In this document: positions 25,240 through 33,561 of the stretch, piece by piece
How the letters are laid out: each line of letters starts with the position of its first letter
Numbering within the stretch: the first letter of the stretch is position 1
DNA from: Urophycis tenuis
Lineage: Eukaryota > Chordata > Actinopteri > Gadiformes > Phycidae
Direction: 5' to 3'
Assembly (NCBI GenBank): GCA_036785325.1
Contig: JAXIVH010000065.1
Location: 576,001 to 640,000, forward strand
Length of the DNA: 64,000 bases
Translations under genes and position numbers: made by a program
The notes under the pieces: generated by a model
What the model saw: the letters and a program-made list of their open reading frames with translations, nothing else
Database searches by the model: none
What the model was told of the DNA's origin: nothing

Positions 25240-25409
25240 CCTGCTTGCCAGAAGGACGTGTGGTGGCGGTGGTGGACACCACCCACGGCGCTCCACCCGT
25301 GCGGCCCGACCGCACCACCCTGGCGGACCCCAGCTGCGTTCCCGTGGAAACGGACAGCGCGCGGGCGCTGTTTGTCTTCGGCGTGGAGTCCTGTGGCACC
25401 ACCCTGACG
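25240..25409 (+). CDS. ZP-domain protein fragment, exon 2
   Basis: The acceptor is TTTTTTGCCAG and the donor is ACG|GTACGT. The 170-bp exon begins in phase 1 and ends in phase 0. It encodes EGRVVAVVDTTHGAPPVRPD, a DPSCVPVE segment and then FVFGVESCGTTLT. The Cys-Gly-Thr-Thr motif after an aromatic-rich strand is the hallmark of the ZP-N half of ZP domains. Such proteins build the fish egg envelope or other extracellular filaments. The wording of this region suggests an egg-coat type such as ZPAX, but that is a guess. Confidence 0.8.
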
Positions 25410-25529
25410 GTACGTGCGTGTGCGTGTGAGCGCGGGCGTGCGTGTGTGTGTGTGTGTGTGTGTGTGCGTTCACAGAACTTTCTCATTCCTTGTTCAGTGA
25501 CTTTTTGTCACACGTTCTTCCCTTGGCAG

Positions 25530-25630
25530 ACCGAGGGTGATCAGCTGGTTTACCAGAACCAGGTGAGGTACCAGCAGGACTTCCTCCCCGACCAGGCGGA
25601 CCCGCTGATACACCGAGACTCGCTGTACAG
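25530..25630 (+). CDS. ZP-domain protein fragment, exon 3
   Basis: The acceptor is CCCTTGGCAG and the donor AG|GTGGTG. It is 101 bp, phase 0 to phase 2. It encodes TEGDQLVYQNQVRYQQ and HRDSLYR. The LVYQNQ segment corresponds to the conserved VYEN-type strand that follows the SCGTT motif in ZP-N domains. The phases agree with both neighbouring exons. Confidence 0.8.
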
Positions 25631-25720
25631 GTGGTGACCCCCCGGCCCCCCCCTCTCGCTTTGTTCCCCTATGCTGTGTGTGTGTGACCTTTGACCTCCT
25701 CCTCCTCCGGGCCGCGGCAG

Positions 25721-25886
25721 GCTGACCCTCCAGTGCCGCTACCCGACGTCGGACTCCAGAATCCTCTTCCCGCCCCCCACGCCGTCACCCCCCCGCGGGG
25801 ACCCCCCTGCTCCTCCTGCTCCTCCTGCATCTCCTGCTCCTCCTCCTGCTCCTCCTGCTGCCCATGAGAACACAGAGGAGCGTTGA
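25721..25886 (+). CDS. ZP-domain protein fragment, exon 4 with early stop
   Basis: The acceptor is GGCCGCGGCAG. The exon starts in phase 2 and encodes LTLQCRYPTSDSRIL, which contains the CRY motif at the end of ZP-N. It continues into a proline/alanine-rich stretch coded by CTCCTG repeats and stops at TGA 25884-25886. The ZP-C half, cleavage site and membrane anchor are absent. Either the gene is broken here, with low-complexity DNA replacing the 3' exons, or another splice skips this end. Confidence 0.7.
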
Positions 25887-25962
25887 GCTGACAGAGACTG
25901 ACGGAGGCTGGCGAAGGCTGACGGAGGCTGGTGGAGGCTGGCGGAGGCTGATGGAGGCGCTC
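25800..25962. repeat. CTCCTG microsatellite and GGCTGACGGA-type minisatellite
   Basis: CTCCTGCTCCTC-type repeats (about 25805-25860) are followed by about seven ~10-bp units related to GGCTGGCGGA (about 25895-25962). They overlap the end of ZP exon 4 and may have created its premature end. Confidence 0.75.
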
Positions 25963-26640
25963 GTACCGAATGACACCCTGACAGCAGCGGGTGTCTTCCC
26001 CCTGATGTACTTTGCTGAGCAGTTTGTTGACGCGTGTTGCCATGGGGACTGAGTTTCTGGCGGCAGCGGCGCATGCCGGGCCCTGGTGCTGACCCTACCG
26101 GTCCCACCGGTGTCCAGACACTCCCAGACCCGTGGACCTGGACCCGGTGGTCTGCCCTGGACGTGTAGTCATGTGCAAGTCTAGATGTTTAGGAGTGAGT
26201 CTCTGGAAGGCTGCAGTGTTGTTTGTCTGTTTGGTTATAAAATGCGTTTCACCCCCTAGGGTCCGGTAGAAATTGCCCTGCAAAAAAATAAACTAATAAA
26301 TGTGATGTATGTTTGTATGCGTATATGTATACATGCAAAAAAAAGTAAAAATTAAAAACGGAAAAAAACGACCCCTTATGTTTTTTTTCAGACAACTTTT
26401 TTTTTCAGCCCATATCTTCACCAAGTGTTCGTCCCTGTTCTAGTTCAGCTGTGGCATGGCAGAGCTACAGCCAGAGCAGCTCTAGATCCATCGTGTGTGT
26501 GTGTGTACACACATATGTGCTTTTGCCATTACACCTCTTCCCTATTTAACCAGTGATCAATGATTCCTGATTATTATTCTACTGCCCCGACTGTATTTGT
26601 TGCTGTTTAAATAAAGTGTTTTCTCTGTGCTGTCTCTAAC
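25963..26640. other. non-coding region after the ZP exons
   Basis: AATAAA motifs at about 26286-26300 could serve as poly(A) signals for a transcript of the ZP exons. A copy of the dispersed TTCGTCCCTGTTCTAGTT motif lies near 26420-26465. A short GT run is at about 26497. No further exon with ZP-C features was found. Confidence 0.45.
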
Positions 26641-26736
26641 TGATAGTTAAATGCTGAAGAATGCAATAGATTGGAGAAGGCGGGCCTCAAACCTGAATTG
26701 TCATCGTAAGACACAACCTTCTACAATTTTCATGAA

Positions 26737-26809
26737 GCCTGGGTAGCTCAGCTGGTAGAGCATCAGACTTTTAATCTGAGGGTCCAGGGTTCAAGTCCCT
26801 GTTCAGGCT
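26737..26809 (+). tRNA. tRNA-Lys(TTT) or close pseudogene, copy 1
   Basis: Full cloverleaf: acceptor GCCTGGG/TTCAGGC (five Watson-Crick and two G-T pairs), D-arm GCTC/GAGC, anticodon stem TCAGA/TCTGA around CTTTTAA (anticodon TTT), T-stem CAGGG/CCCTG with loop TTCAAGT. The body is that of tRNA-Lys. The discriminator base would be T, while Lys tRNAs normally have G, and no run of four Ts follows closely. Function is therefore doubtful even though the fold is complete. Confidence 0.75.
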
Positions 26810-26949
26810 ACTGGTTATTTGCAATAGATACATTGACATTATGTATTTAGCATGCTGAAAACATGTCCTACAATCTGCATTTGGATTATTGACTCTTTAC
26901 AAAGTGACATTGAATTGTAAAGTCAATTATACACGTTGACTCAATCTAT

Positions 26950-27022
26950 GGCAAGTGGCTCAGTGGCACGATGGATAGAGCTCCTGTTGATCTGATCTTG
27001 AGTCATGGGTTCAACTCATGCC
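26950..27022 (+). pseudogene. tRNA-derived 73-nt sequence (module part 2, copy 1)
   Basis: D-arm GCTC/GAGC and T-arm CATGG GTTCAAC TCATG are still visible, but the acceptor stem is only partly paired and the anticodon arm is not convincing. It lies 213 bp after the start of the tRNA-Lys; the same spacing occurs in the second module. Confidence 0.65.
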
Positions 27023-27110
27023 AAAAACAATGTGGAGTTGGAAGTTTTTACAACAAACACTGTCATGTTGATTGTAATGTGCAGCAGAACCTCTCTCACA
27101 CAAACCTTGC

Positions 27111-27183
27111 TGGTGTCCCTGTGGTGCACTTGAGAGCTCCTACACACACTGTTCTGAAGACATGGGTTCAAGTCCTGTGAAGG
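27111..27183 (+). pseudogene. tRNA-derived sequence (module part 3, copy 1)
   Basis: Begins GGTGTCCCTGTGGTGCACTT and has a box B, GGGTTCAAGTCC. It is a degraded relative of the sequence at 28246. Confidence 0.55.
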
Positions 27184-27367
27184 CTGATGTGTGTCTGGGT
27201 GAGAGTCTAAATGGATGAAATTGCATTAATCCATTCCTGTGAGTGGGTGGGGGATTAGAACCCAGAATATACCCAGGTATAGCTTTCTCACTGAAGATGT
27301 TTTGTTAAAAATGACATTTGAGAAAACTACTTCTTGTACTAACAATCTTCTACTGTGCACTGTACCT

Positions 27368-27419
27368 GACCCATGGAGGGTGGTGTACGGTGTACGGCGT
27401 ACGCCACCCTCCATGGGTC
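27368..27419. repeat. 22-bp hairpin (inverted repeat)
   Basis: GACCCATGGAGGGTGG (27368-27383) is the exact reverse complement of 27404-27419. The stem continues inwards for six more pairs (one G-T) and leaves an 8-nt loop. It sits between the two tRNA modules and has no counterpart at the matching place of the second module. Confidence 0.85.
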
Positions 27420-27607
27420 TGAGCCAGAGGCTGTACAATGTACCAAGCTCTGGACTCCAACCAGCCTCCGACCTGAAGCAGGCTCTACCAGAGATTCCTA
27501 CCCACTGCTTTAACCGTTGTGCCACAAGGGCCAGTCTACGACAGCAGCGAAGGTTATACTTGACATCAAAATCTCATGACATTGTTAGAGTTACAGAAGA
27601 GACAACA

Positions 27608-27683
27608 AACAGCTCAACCAGGGATTTGAACCCCTGTCTCCAGAACTCTGCACAAGCGGCTCAATCCACTGCACCACTGGGAT
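27608..27683 (-). pseudogene. tRNA-like sequence on the minus strand
   Basis: On the minus strand it reads GTGGTGCAGTGGATTGAGCC and ends with a T-arm-like CAGGGGTTCAAATCCCTG. It is related to the two tandem copies at 28644 and 28770. Confidence 0.55.
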
Positions 27684-27872
27684 GGTTTCTCTGATATGTT
27701 CGGAAGTTATTCTTGACTTAGAAGTCAGACAATTGATGACATGACAACATAAAGAGTTAATCAGCACCAACCTCAACGGGACTTGAACCTGTGTCTACAG
27801 AACTGATTGGAGAAGGCGGGCCTCAAACCTGAATTGTCATCGTAAGACACAACCTTCTACAATTTTCATGAA

Positions 27873-27945
27873 GCCTGGGTAGCTCAGCTGGGAGAGCATC
27901 AGACTTTTAATCTGAGGGTCCAGGGTTCAAGTCCCTGTTCAGGCT
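27873..27945 (+). tRNA. tRNA-Lys(TTT) or close pseudogene, copy 2
   Basis: Identical to copy 1 apart from GGGA instead of GGTA in the D-loop. It lies exactly 1136 bp downstream of copy 1, with matching flanks on both sides, so the whole module was duplicated in tandem. Discriminator T and the lack of a close T-run apply here too. Confidence 0.72.
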
Positions 27946-28085
27946 ACTGGTTATTTGCAATAGATAAATTGACATTATGTATTTAGCATGCTGAAAACAT
28001 GTCCTACAATCTGCATTTGGATTATTGACTCTTTACAAAGTGACATTGAATTGTAAAGTCAATTATACACGTTGACTCAATCTAT

Positions 28086-28158
28086 GGCCAGTGGCTCAGT
28101 GGCACAATGGATAGAGCTGCTGGTGAACTGATCTTGAGTCATGGGTTCAACTCATGCC
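28086..28158 (+). pseudogene. tRNA-derived 73-nt sequence (module part 2, copy 2)
   Basis: Starts GGCCAGTGGCTCAGTGGC and ends TTCAACTCATGCC. Offset from copy 1 is exactly 1136 bp. Confidence 0.65.
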
Positions 28159-28245
28159 AAGAACAATGTGGACTTGCATGTTTTTACAACAAACACTAAC
28201 ATGTGAATTGTAACGTACAGTAGAACCTCCCGCACAAACTTTGTC

Positions 28246-28318
28246 GGTGTCTCTGTGGCGCAGTTGAGAGAGCTGCTGCACTTCCGTTCTGTGGACAGGG
28301 GTTCAAGTCCTGCTAAGG
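28246..28318 (+). pseudogene. tRNA-Arg-like sequence (module part 3, copy 2)
   Basis: Contains TGTGGCGCAGTTGAGAGAGC and a T-arm CAGGG GTTCAAG TCCTG. The D-arm resembles tRNA-Arg genes. The anticodon stem is not clear. Confidence 0.55.
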
Positions 28319-28409
28319 GTAATTTGTGTGAATGTTAGAGTGTCTGGGTGAATGGATGTAATTCTTGCATCCATTCATCACAATGGGAATAAATGGATTG
28401 TGGTGATTG

Positions 28410-28455
28410 GGTGGTGAATGAGTGAGTGAATGAGTGAGTGAATGAATCCATCCAT
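28410..28455. repeat. GAGT/GAAT tetranucleotide repeat
   Basis: Alternating GAGTGAGTGAATGAGTGAG units, about 45 bp long. Confidence 0.75.
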
Positions 28456-28643
28456 TCCCATGTGAATGTCTGAGTGGGGATGTGGGTGGGCAAAGTAGGT
28501 AGGTGGGTGGGGGATTAGAGCCCAACACAGAACAGGAACAGCTCTCTCACTGAAGACACCCTGTTTTGTTAAAAATGAGATGACATTTAAGAAAACCTTT
28601 TCTATAACCCCTTGAGAATGACAAGGAGCCAACAAACAGCTCA

Positions 28644-28839
28644 CCCGGGGACTTGAACCCTGGTCTCCAGAACTGAACACAAGCAGCTCTATCCACTGCA
28701 CCACCAAGGCATGTTCCTAGACATGTTCTGGGTTTTATATTTGACTTAGAAGTCAGACAATAAAGTAACAGCCAGGACTTGAACCCTGGTCTCCAGAACT
28801 GAACACAAGCAGCTCTATCCACTGCACCGCCAAGGCATG
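28644..28839 (-). pseudogene. two tandem tRNA-like sequences, 126 bp apart
   Basis: On the minus strand both copies read GGTGGTGCAGTGGATAGAGC (the downstream copy has GGCGG at its start) and end in a T-arm CCAGGGTTCAAGTCC. The repeat unit, including the following TTCTGGGTTTTATATTTGAC tract, is 126 bp. Acceptor and anticodon arms are degraded. Confidence 0.6.
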
Positions 28840-29205
28840 TTCCTAGACATGTTCTGGGTTTTATATTTGACTTAGAAGTCAGACAATTAAGTAACAGCTG
28901 AGGATGGTGCACAGGCTCTGACCTGAACCAGACTCTCCAGAGATGCCTACTAAGTGCTCCAACTGTTGTGCCCGTCTATGACAGCGGCGGAGGTTATACT
29001 TGACATCAAAATCATGTGACATTGTTCGAGTTACAGAAGAACATGAAGAGCGTTCATGGCAGGACTTGAACCACCGACTCCAGTCATCAGAACACACATC
29101 TCTATCAGGTGCAGCTGATCTTCATCCCTGTCCTAATTCAACTGTGGCAGGGCAGAGGTACAACCACAACACCTCTGAATCCATCCACTGTTTGTATTGT
29201 TATGG
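28840..29205. other. further tRNA-like debris and dispersed repeat
   Basis: Sequence at 28915-29040 parallels 27470-27600, including the shared GGTTATACTTGACATCAAAA tract. Another box-B-like CAGGACTTGAACC lies near 29060. A copy of the TTCATCCCTGTCCTAATTC repeat ends the region. No gene is seen. Confidence 0.5.
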
Positions 29206-29887
29206 CCCGGCTCTAGGACCATAGCAAATAACAGAAAGAGGAGTGAGGATTTAATTAACCAAACGAAAATAATTTATTCAACGACAAATAAATAAGTTTA
29301 ACAAATGTAACAAAATAGCAGATTTAACAAAGGAAGCTGGACAAAAATCATATTGCCAGTCTTATCTTGAGCAATCTCCCATAAACCCTACAATGAAGTC
29401 AAGTCCTTCAACACAGTGCCGTGGTGCCAGGGTAAGAGAGAGCCCGCAGACTACCAGGATAGGCGGGTTTAAAGCGTCCTGGAGACGGTGGCCAGCTGCC
29501 TCCAATCCGTTGATGACCTGGACCAACCCAACAGGAACCAGCAGCACTGCAAAGACAAACACAGCCCACAACACAACATACACCAGCCCTGACAGAGGCC
29601 TTGAGGCCGTAACTGTATGTCTGCATGTGTCTGTATGTCAGATGACACAAAGGAGCAAATCAGTTTATTTACATTTAATTTAAAACACTTTGTACATCCG
29701 TTCATCCGAGGAAATACAACACCAGAGACTCTCACGGCCCTGCCATCGCCATCATACAATAGTCAACGAAACACATTACATGACAGCCATCAGCCGGCCG
29801 GGCGCGGCGTGACTTCATAACAGTAATATTGCACGCCGTGGAACGTCCCCACCTCGTGCACCGTGACGTCCGCGGCCCCGCCCCCCC
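29206..29887. other. unclassified non-coding or mobile-element-derived stretch
   Basis: On the minus strand a run of up to 96 codons without a recognisable product is followed by AATAAATTATTTTCG near 29270, so an old 3' end of a transcript or LTR-like element is possible. The last ~70 bp are GC-rich and abut the satellite remnant. I recognise nothing further. Confidence 0.4.
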
Positions 29888-30270
29888 ACAAATTAATTAG
29901 CTTAGTATTTCAACGACCCTTTGGTAAATATAGTCTTGCCATGCACCGTTGGAAAGCTTAGATTTCCCCGCTTAAAATGAGCCCATCCGCGAGCAGTCTG
30001 GTTGCTCACAGACTAAACTGCGTCAGGTTGACTGAAGTCTACCCAGCGGCTAAAAACATATCTTCAACGTTTCAATTTACATCAATCTTTCCTTACAAAA
30101 CACAAATTAATTAGCTTACTAATTCAACGACCCATGAGTCAATATAGTCTTGCCATACGCCGTTGGAAAGCTTAGATTTTCCCGAGCAATTTGGTTGCTC
30201 ACAGATAAAACTGCGTCAGGTTGACTGAAGTCTACCCAGCAGCTAAAAAAGTACCTTCAACCTTTCAATT
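29888..30270 (-). repeat. 214-bp satellite remnant (reverse orientation)
   Basis: About 1.8 monomers in the orientation opposite to the left array. One monomer has an internal deletion (CCCGAGCAATTTGG directly after TTAGATTTT). It marks the first point where the satellite orientation has flipped. Confidence 0.92.
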
Positions 30271-30448
30271 CATGCGTTTTTTTTGTAATACGTGTAGCTA
30301 TGATAAAGGACACATGTTTTGGCCTGTTTTATTATTCATAGTTGGCTTAACAGTAATAGAATATTATTATATGCTATAAGTGACCAGACGTCCGAGATCA
30401 AAACTGGGAGCATAATCCCCGAGAAGGGGGAAAAAAGGGTCAGCTATG
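30271..30448. other. short non-satellite spacer
   Basis: Contains AGTGACCAGACGTCCGAGAT and AT-rich sequence. No gene. It separates the satellite remnant from the truncated cassette copy 7. Confidence 0.5.
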
Positions 30449-31204
30449 CGTGTGTGTGTGTGTGTATATGCGTGCGCGCGTGTGTGTGTGTGTGTGTGTG
30501 TTTTAATCACTTACTTGGAACGGCATGATCCCACATCGCTGTGAAGGGACGGCGTTAACGAGGTGGGCGTGCAACCCCTCGAGAGAGTTGCTGCCTCGCC
30601 GGCACTTGTACTTGTTCAGCCGGATGCCGTTCTTCACAACCACCTTCACAGAGACATACAGCTGTATGCCAGGGGGGTCCTGTAACACACAACCTATTGC
30701 AAGGTCCTCATTTATGCTGCTGTCATTTTGAAATGTTACCATATACAAGTTTGAATGGTTTTGACACACGATGACTGCAGAGACAGCTGCAGGATGGCCC
30801 TGGATGCAGGACGGAGGGGGCCTGTGGCTGTGCGGGGAGGACCAGCGGTATGGGTGCTGCCGACACAGGGGGCGGGCAGGCCACAGGCTGACGCAGCAGG
30901 AGGCCTCGGCTGGAGGCGGGTGGGCGCAGGAGGCTTCGGCCGGGTGGAGGACGACAACGCAGTGGGCTGAACGGGCCGGTTGGTGGGAGTCACAGGCTCT
31001 GGCTCATCAACAAATAATCTGGAAATATAAAATACACACATGATCAGTATTGATATTGATATCTTTTATAAGAACACTGTTCATACTGTTTACACTTTTT
31101 ATACAACTGTTTATACAATGTCCATACTGTTTATTTATTAATGTTTATCACTGACAATAAAGGTGACTTGGTATGACTTGTGTGCTATTTTCTTTCCACA
31201 GCCA
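30449..31204 (-). repeat. gene-fragment cassette, copy 7 (isolated)
   Basis: Exon A is 30740-31018 and exon B is 30515-30679, with acceptor and donor (GTAAGT) intact and the six-C run. The downstream intron stops in a TG microsatellite, so the usual satellite junction on that side is missing. This copy lies between unique sequences and is probably a relic of a formerly continuous array. Confidence 0.85.
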
Positions 31205-31370
31205 ACAGAACACACATGAATCAGCTTATTATTTCGACGACCCGTGGGCGAATATAGTCATGCCATACACTGTTGGAAAGCTTAGATTCCCACGATTAAA
31301 ATGAGATCATCCACGAGTCATATGGTTGAATGAAGTCTACCCAGCAGCTAAAAACATAGCTTCAACGTCA
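31205..31370 (-). repeat. degenerate satellite monomer
   Basis: Recognisable by CAGCTTATTATTTCGACGAC and CTACCCAGCAGCTAAAAACA. The middle part corresponding to CAGACTAAACTGCGTCAGG is deleted and several diagnostic positions differ. Confidence 0.88.
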
Positions 31371-32522
31371 ACAGAATCGTTTCTCTTTCTACGAAATCGA
31401 TACAGCTAAATACATATGTAACCCAGGTCCCATGTAGTTAAAAGATAAAGCTAAAGTGGTTAATACGATGAGACTGGGCCTGGGCTTGTTGTAGGAAAAA
31501 CTACAACTTTTGTTATGTTACTTTAAGAGTGTACCTTTAATAAGGTTTGTTATTTTAATAATGACCACCACAACTGTACTTTAAATTCAATGAACCCCTC
31601 AAAGGCATTTATTCATAATAAAATAAATGTCTCTTTTGAATATGAAATAAAATAATGAAATAGCACTGAATTACTCAATTGTAAATAAAAGATCTTCAAA
31701 ATAAGAAGTTTCTTTTTGTTTCACACTTTCTAATTAATAACATTCAATACTTTTCGAAATCATTTAAATTACCTTTCAAAACAGTAGGTTTAAATTTACA
31801 TGCAACCACTCAAAACTAAATGTTATCTGTGGGCCCACACACTCATACGAAACACTTTAGAATAGGATTTGAAACCCGTTGCAGGCCTGTTTACGAAGCT
31901 CGTGTGCGTTGTGGCCTAAAAACTGTAGTGGCCGTTTCACTCAGGGCTGAGTACAAATAAAAAGCACGTGCAGGGTATGTTAATACTCACGAATCCGATT
32001 CAAGGGTAAATTAGTAGGGGTAAAATGGGAATGGGGGTCTCACGATGACAATGGCACAGTCAATCCAAAACACACGTGGGCAATGGCGCGGCGAAGTCGC
32101 ACAGCAGGACAGGACCCTATGGACAGGACACGTCCGAACACGGACGAACAGGACCATCGGTTGGAAAATCCCGGTCTCCCTCTCTCTCCAACGTTCGTCT
32201 CCTTAAAGCATATCATTCCCGAAATGAGCCATAACATCAAACACTATCTCATGTCGACAAAATATTAGCTTGCTTTAGCTTCAGAAATATCTTAATGCTA
32301 CAGCTACGATATACAGGCACATTAACACTGAAATGCTACCACTAATTAGCACGTCGCTAACCGTGTTACACATCCAGGTTTGCTAACTATAACGATTAGA
32401 TATAGCACAAAATACAGGCATACAGATTATATTCACCTCTGGCAGTTCACACAAAACCAACTTAATGAAATAAAAGGACTTTTATGAATTTATCTCTTAA
32501 TTGTGAACAGTCCTATTTATTT
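31371..32522. other. AT-rich spacer before the LTR element
   Basis: No open frame with recognisable content. A GC-richer patch near 32080-32180 repeats GGACAGGAC-type words but encodes nothing that I recognise. No tRNA or satellite signature. Confidence 0.5.
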
Positions 32523-32528
32523 AACGTT

Positions 32529-32717
32529 TGTGGTGACTGTCGCTTGACAAGCGAATTCCCCCTCTAGATCACTGGTGGTAGGTTCCACTATGTTGTGGGC
32601 GTGACTGCCTGTGTTGTTACTATGTTGTTGTGTTTTTGGGAAAATAAACGAGCTGACATGTTCCCATGCGCTCAAGCAAATAAACGACTAATTCATTTGT
32701 AAACACACGCACTAAAC
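32529..32717 (+). repeat. 5' LTR
   Basis: Starts TGTGGTGACTGTCGC and ends ACACACGCACTAAAC; 189 bp. Carries two AATAAA motifs in its second half (AAAATAAACGAGC and AAATAAACGAC). Same sequence as the copy at 36740. Confidence 0.95.
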
Positions 32718-32730
32718 TGGTGACCCCGAC
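32718..32730 (+). other. primer-binding site
   Basis: TGGTGACCCCGAC directly follows the 5' LTR. The leading TGG pairs with the CCA end of a tRNA; I do not assign the tRNA. Confidence 0.7.
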
Positions 32731-32761
32731 ACCGGACCGAACGTTTTTTTTCGGTCTAAAC

Positions 32762-33544
32762 ATGCCAAAGAAGAAGAACCGCGGCCTTTTGGCTTGCAAG
32801 TCCGAGGACAGCGATGAGACCCCGGCGCCCGACTCACCTTCCCCGCGCCGCCATCACCTGGGTACTCCGCCACACGTACCTTCACTTAAGCTCCCCGAGT
32901 TCTGGGAAACTTCTCCAGCGGCCTGGTTCGCGCACGCGGAGTCGCAGTTTGACCTGCACGGCATCGTTGATGACGACCGCCGGTACCATCATGTGGTGGC
33001 CGCGCTCCCATCCTCCGTGGCGACCAAGATTGTCGGACTGCTGACGCGCCCTCCCATACACGGCAAGTACGGGACTTTGAAGTCACAGCTGCTGTACAAC
33101 TTCAGCCTTTCCGACACGGAGAGGGCGGGGGAGCTTTTTGCGCTGAACGGCCTGGGCGGCCGCAAGCCGTCTCAGCTGATGGAGCACATGCTGGCGCTGC
33201 TGGGTGATAACGAGCCGGGGTTCTTGTTTACGCACCTCTTCTTGCGCCAGTTGCCCGTCTCTGTCAGGTCCGCGCTCGCGGACGTTCCGGTGGAGGACCT
33301 CCGCGCTTTTGCCATGGAAGCGGATAAGTTTTGGATTGCGCAACGCAGTTCCTCGCCCGTCCCGGCATACGCGTCCCCAGCGCCACACGTGAGGAGGGAC
33401 AGGAAGGTAGCTGTCGGGTCCGACCGGCCCTCGCAGCGGCCTGGCTTGTGTTTTTACCACGAGCGCTTCGGCGACCGGGCCACGAAGTGTCGCCAGCCCT
33501 GCTCGTTCGTGGTACAGGGAAACGACCGGGCCGGTGCTCGTTAG
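32762..33544 (+). CDS. gag: Gag-like protein of the Ty3/gypsy element
   Basis: 260 residues from the ATG at 32762 (MPKKKNRGLL). The same frame is open a little upstream but has no earlier ATG after the primer-binding site. Residues ~40-175 look like a retrotransposon capsid, with LPEFWETSPAAWFAHAESQF and an FLRQLPVSVRSAL segment. A basic tail leads to a Cys/His cluster, CFYHERFGDRATKCRQPC, near residues 230-250, of the kind that binds RNA in nucleocapsids. It would assemble the particle in the cytoplasm. The last 21 bases overlap the frameshift signal that gives access to pol. Confidence 0.9.
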   Translation: MPKKKNRGLLACKSEDSDETPAPDSPSPRRHHLGTPPHVPSLKLPEFWETSPAAWFAHAESQFDLHGIVDDDRRYHHVVAALPSSVATKIVGLLTRPPIHGKYGTLKSQLLYNFSLSDTERAGELFALNGLGGRKPSQLMEHMLALLGDNEPGFLFTHLFLRQLPVSVRSALADVPVEDLRAFAMEADKFWIAQRSSSPVPAYASPAPHVRRDRKVAVGSDRPSQRPGLCFYHERFGDRATKCRQPCSFVVQGNDRAGAR

Positions 33545-33561
33545 TGACAGCGGGCACCGGC
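33517..33561 (+). promoter_or_regulatory. -1 ribosomal frameshift signal between gag and pol
   Basis: The heptamer G GGA AAC (33517-33523) is in the gag frame and has the X XXY YYZ form. After a 6-nt spacer comes a perfect 8-bp stem, GCCGGTGC (33530-33537) with GCACCGGC (33554-33561), and a 16-nt loop. Slipping back one base at the heptamer leads directly into the long pol frame as GKRPGRCSLV. Heptamer, spacer and stem have the geometry known for retroviral and retrotransposon -1 frameshifting. Confidence 0.85.

Noticed and set aside
24809..25486. Open frames of up to 225 codons on the minus strand over the ZP exons
   Set aside because: They contain TG-repeat-derived His-Thr runs and lie opposite exons with correct splice phases.
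25669..26107. Minus-strand frames over the proline-coding and minisatellite region
   Set aside because: They come from low-complexity CTCCTG and GGCTGACGGA repeats and encode nothing recognisable.
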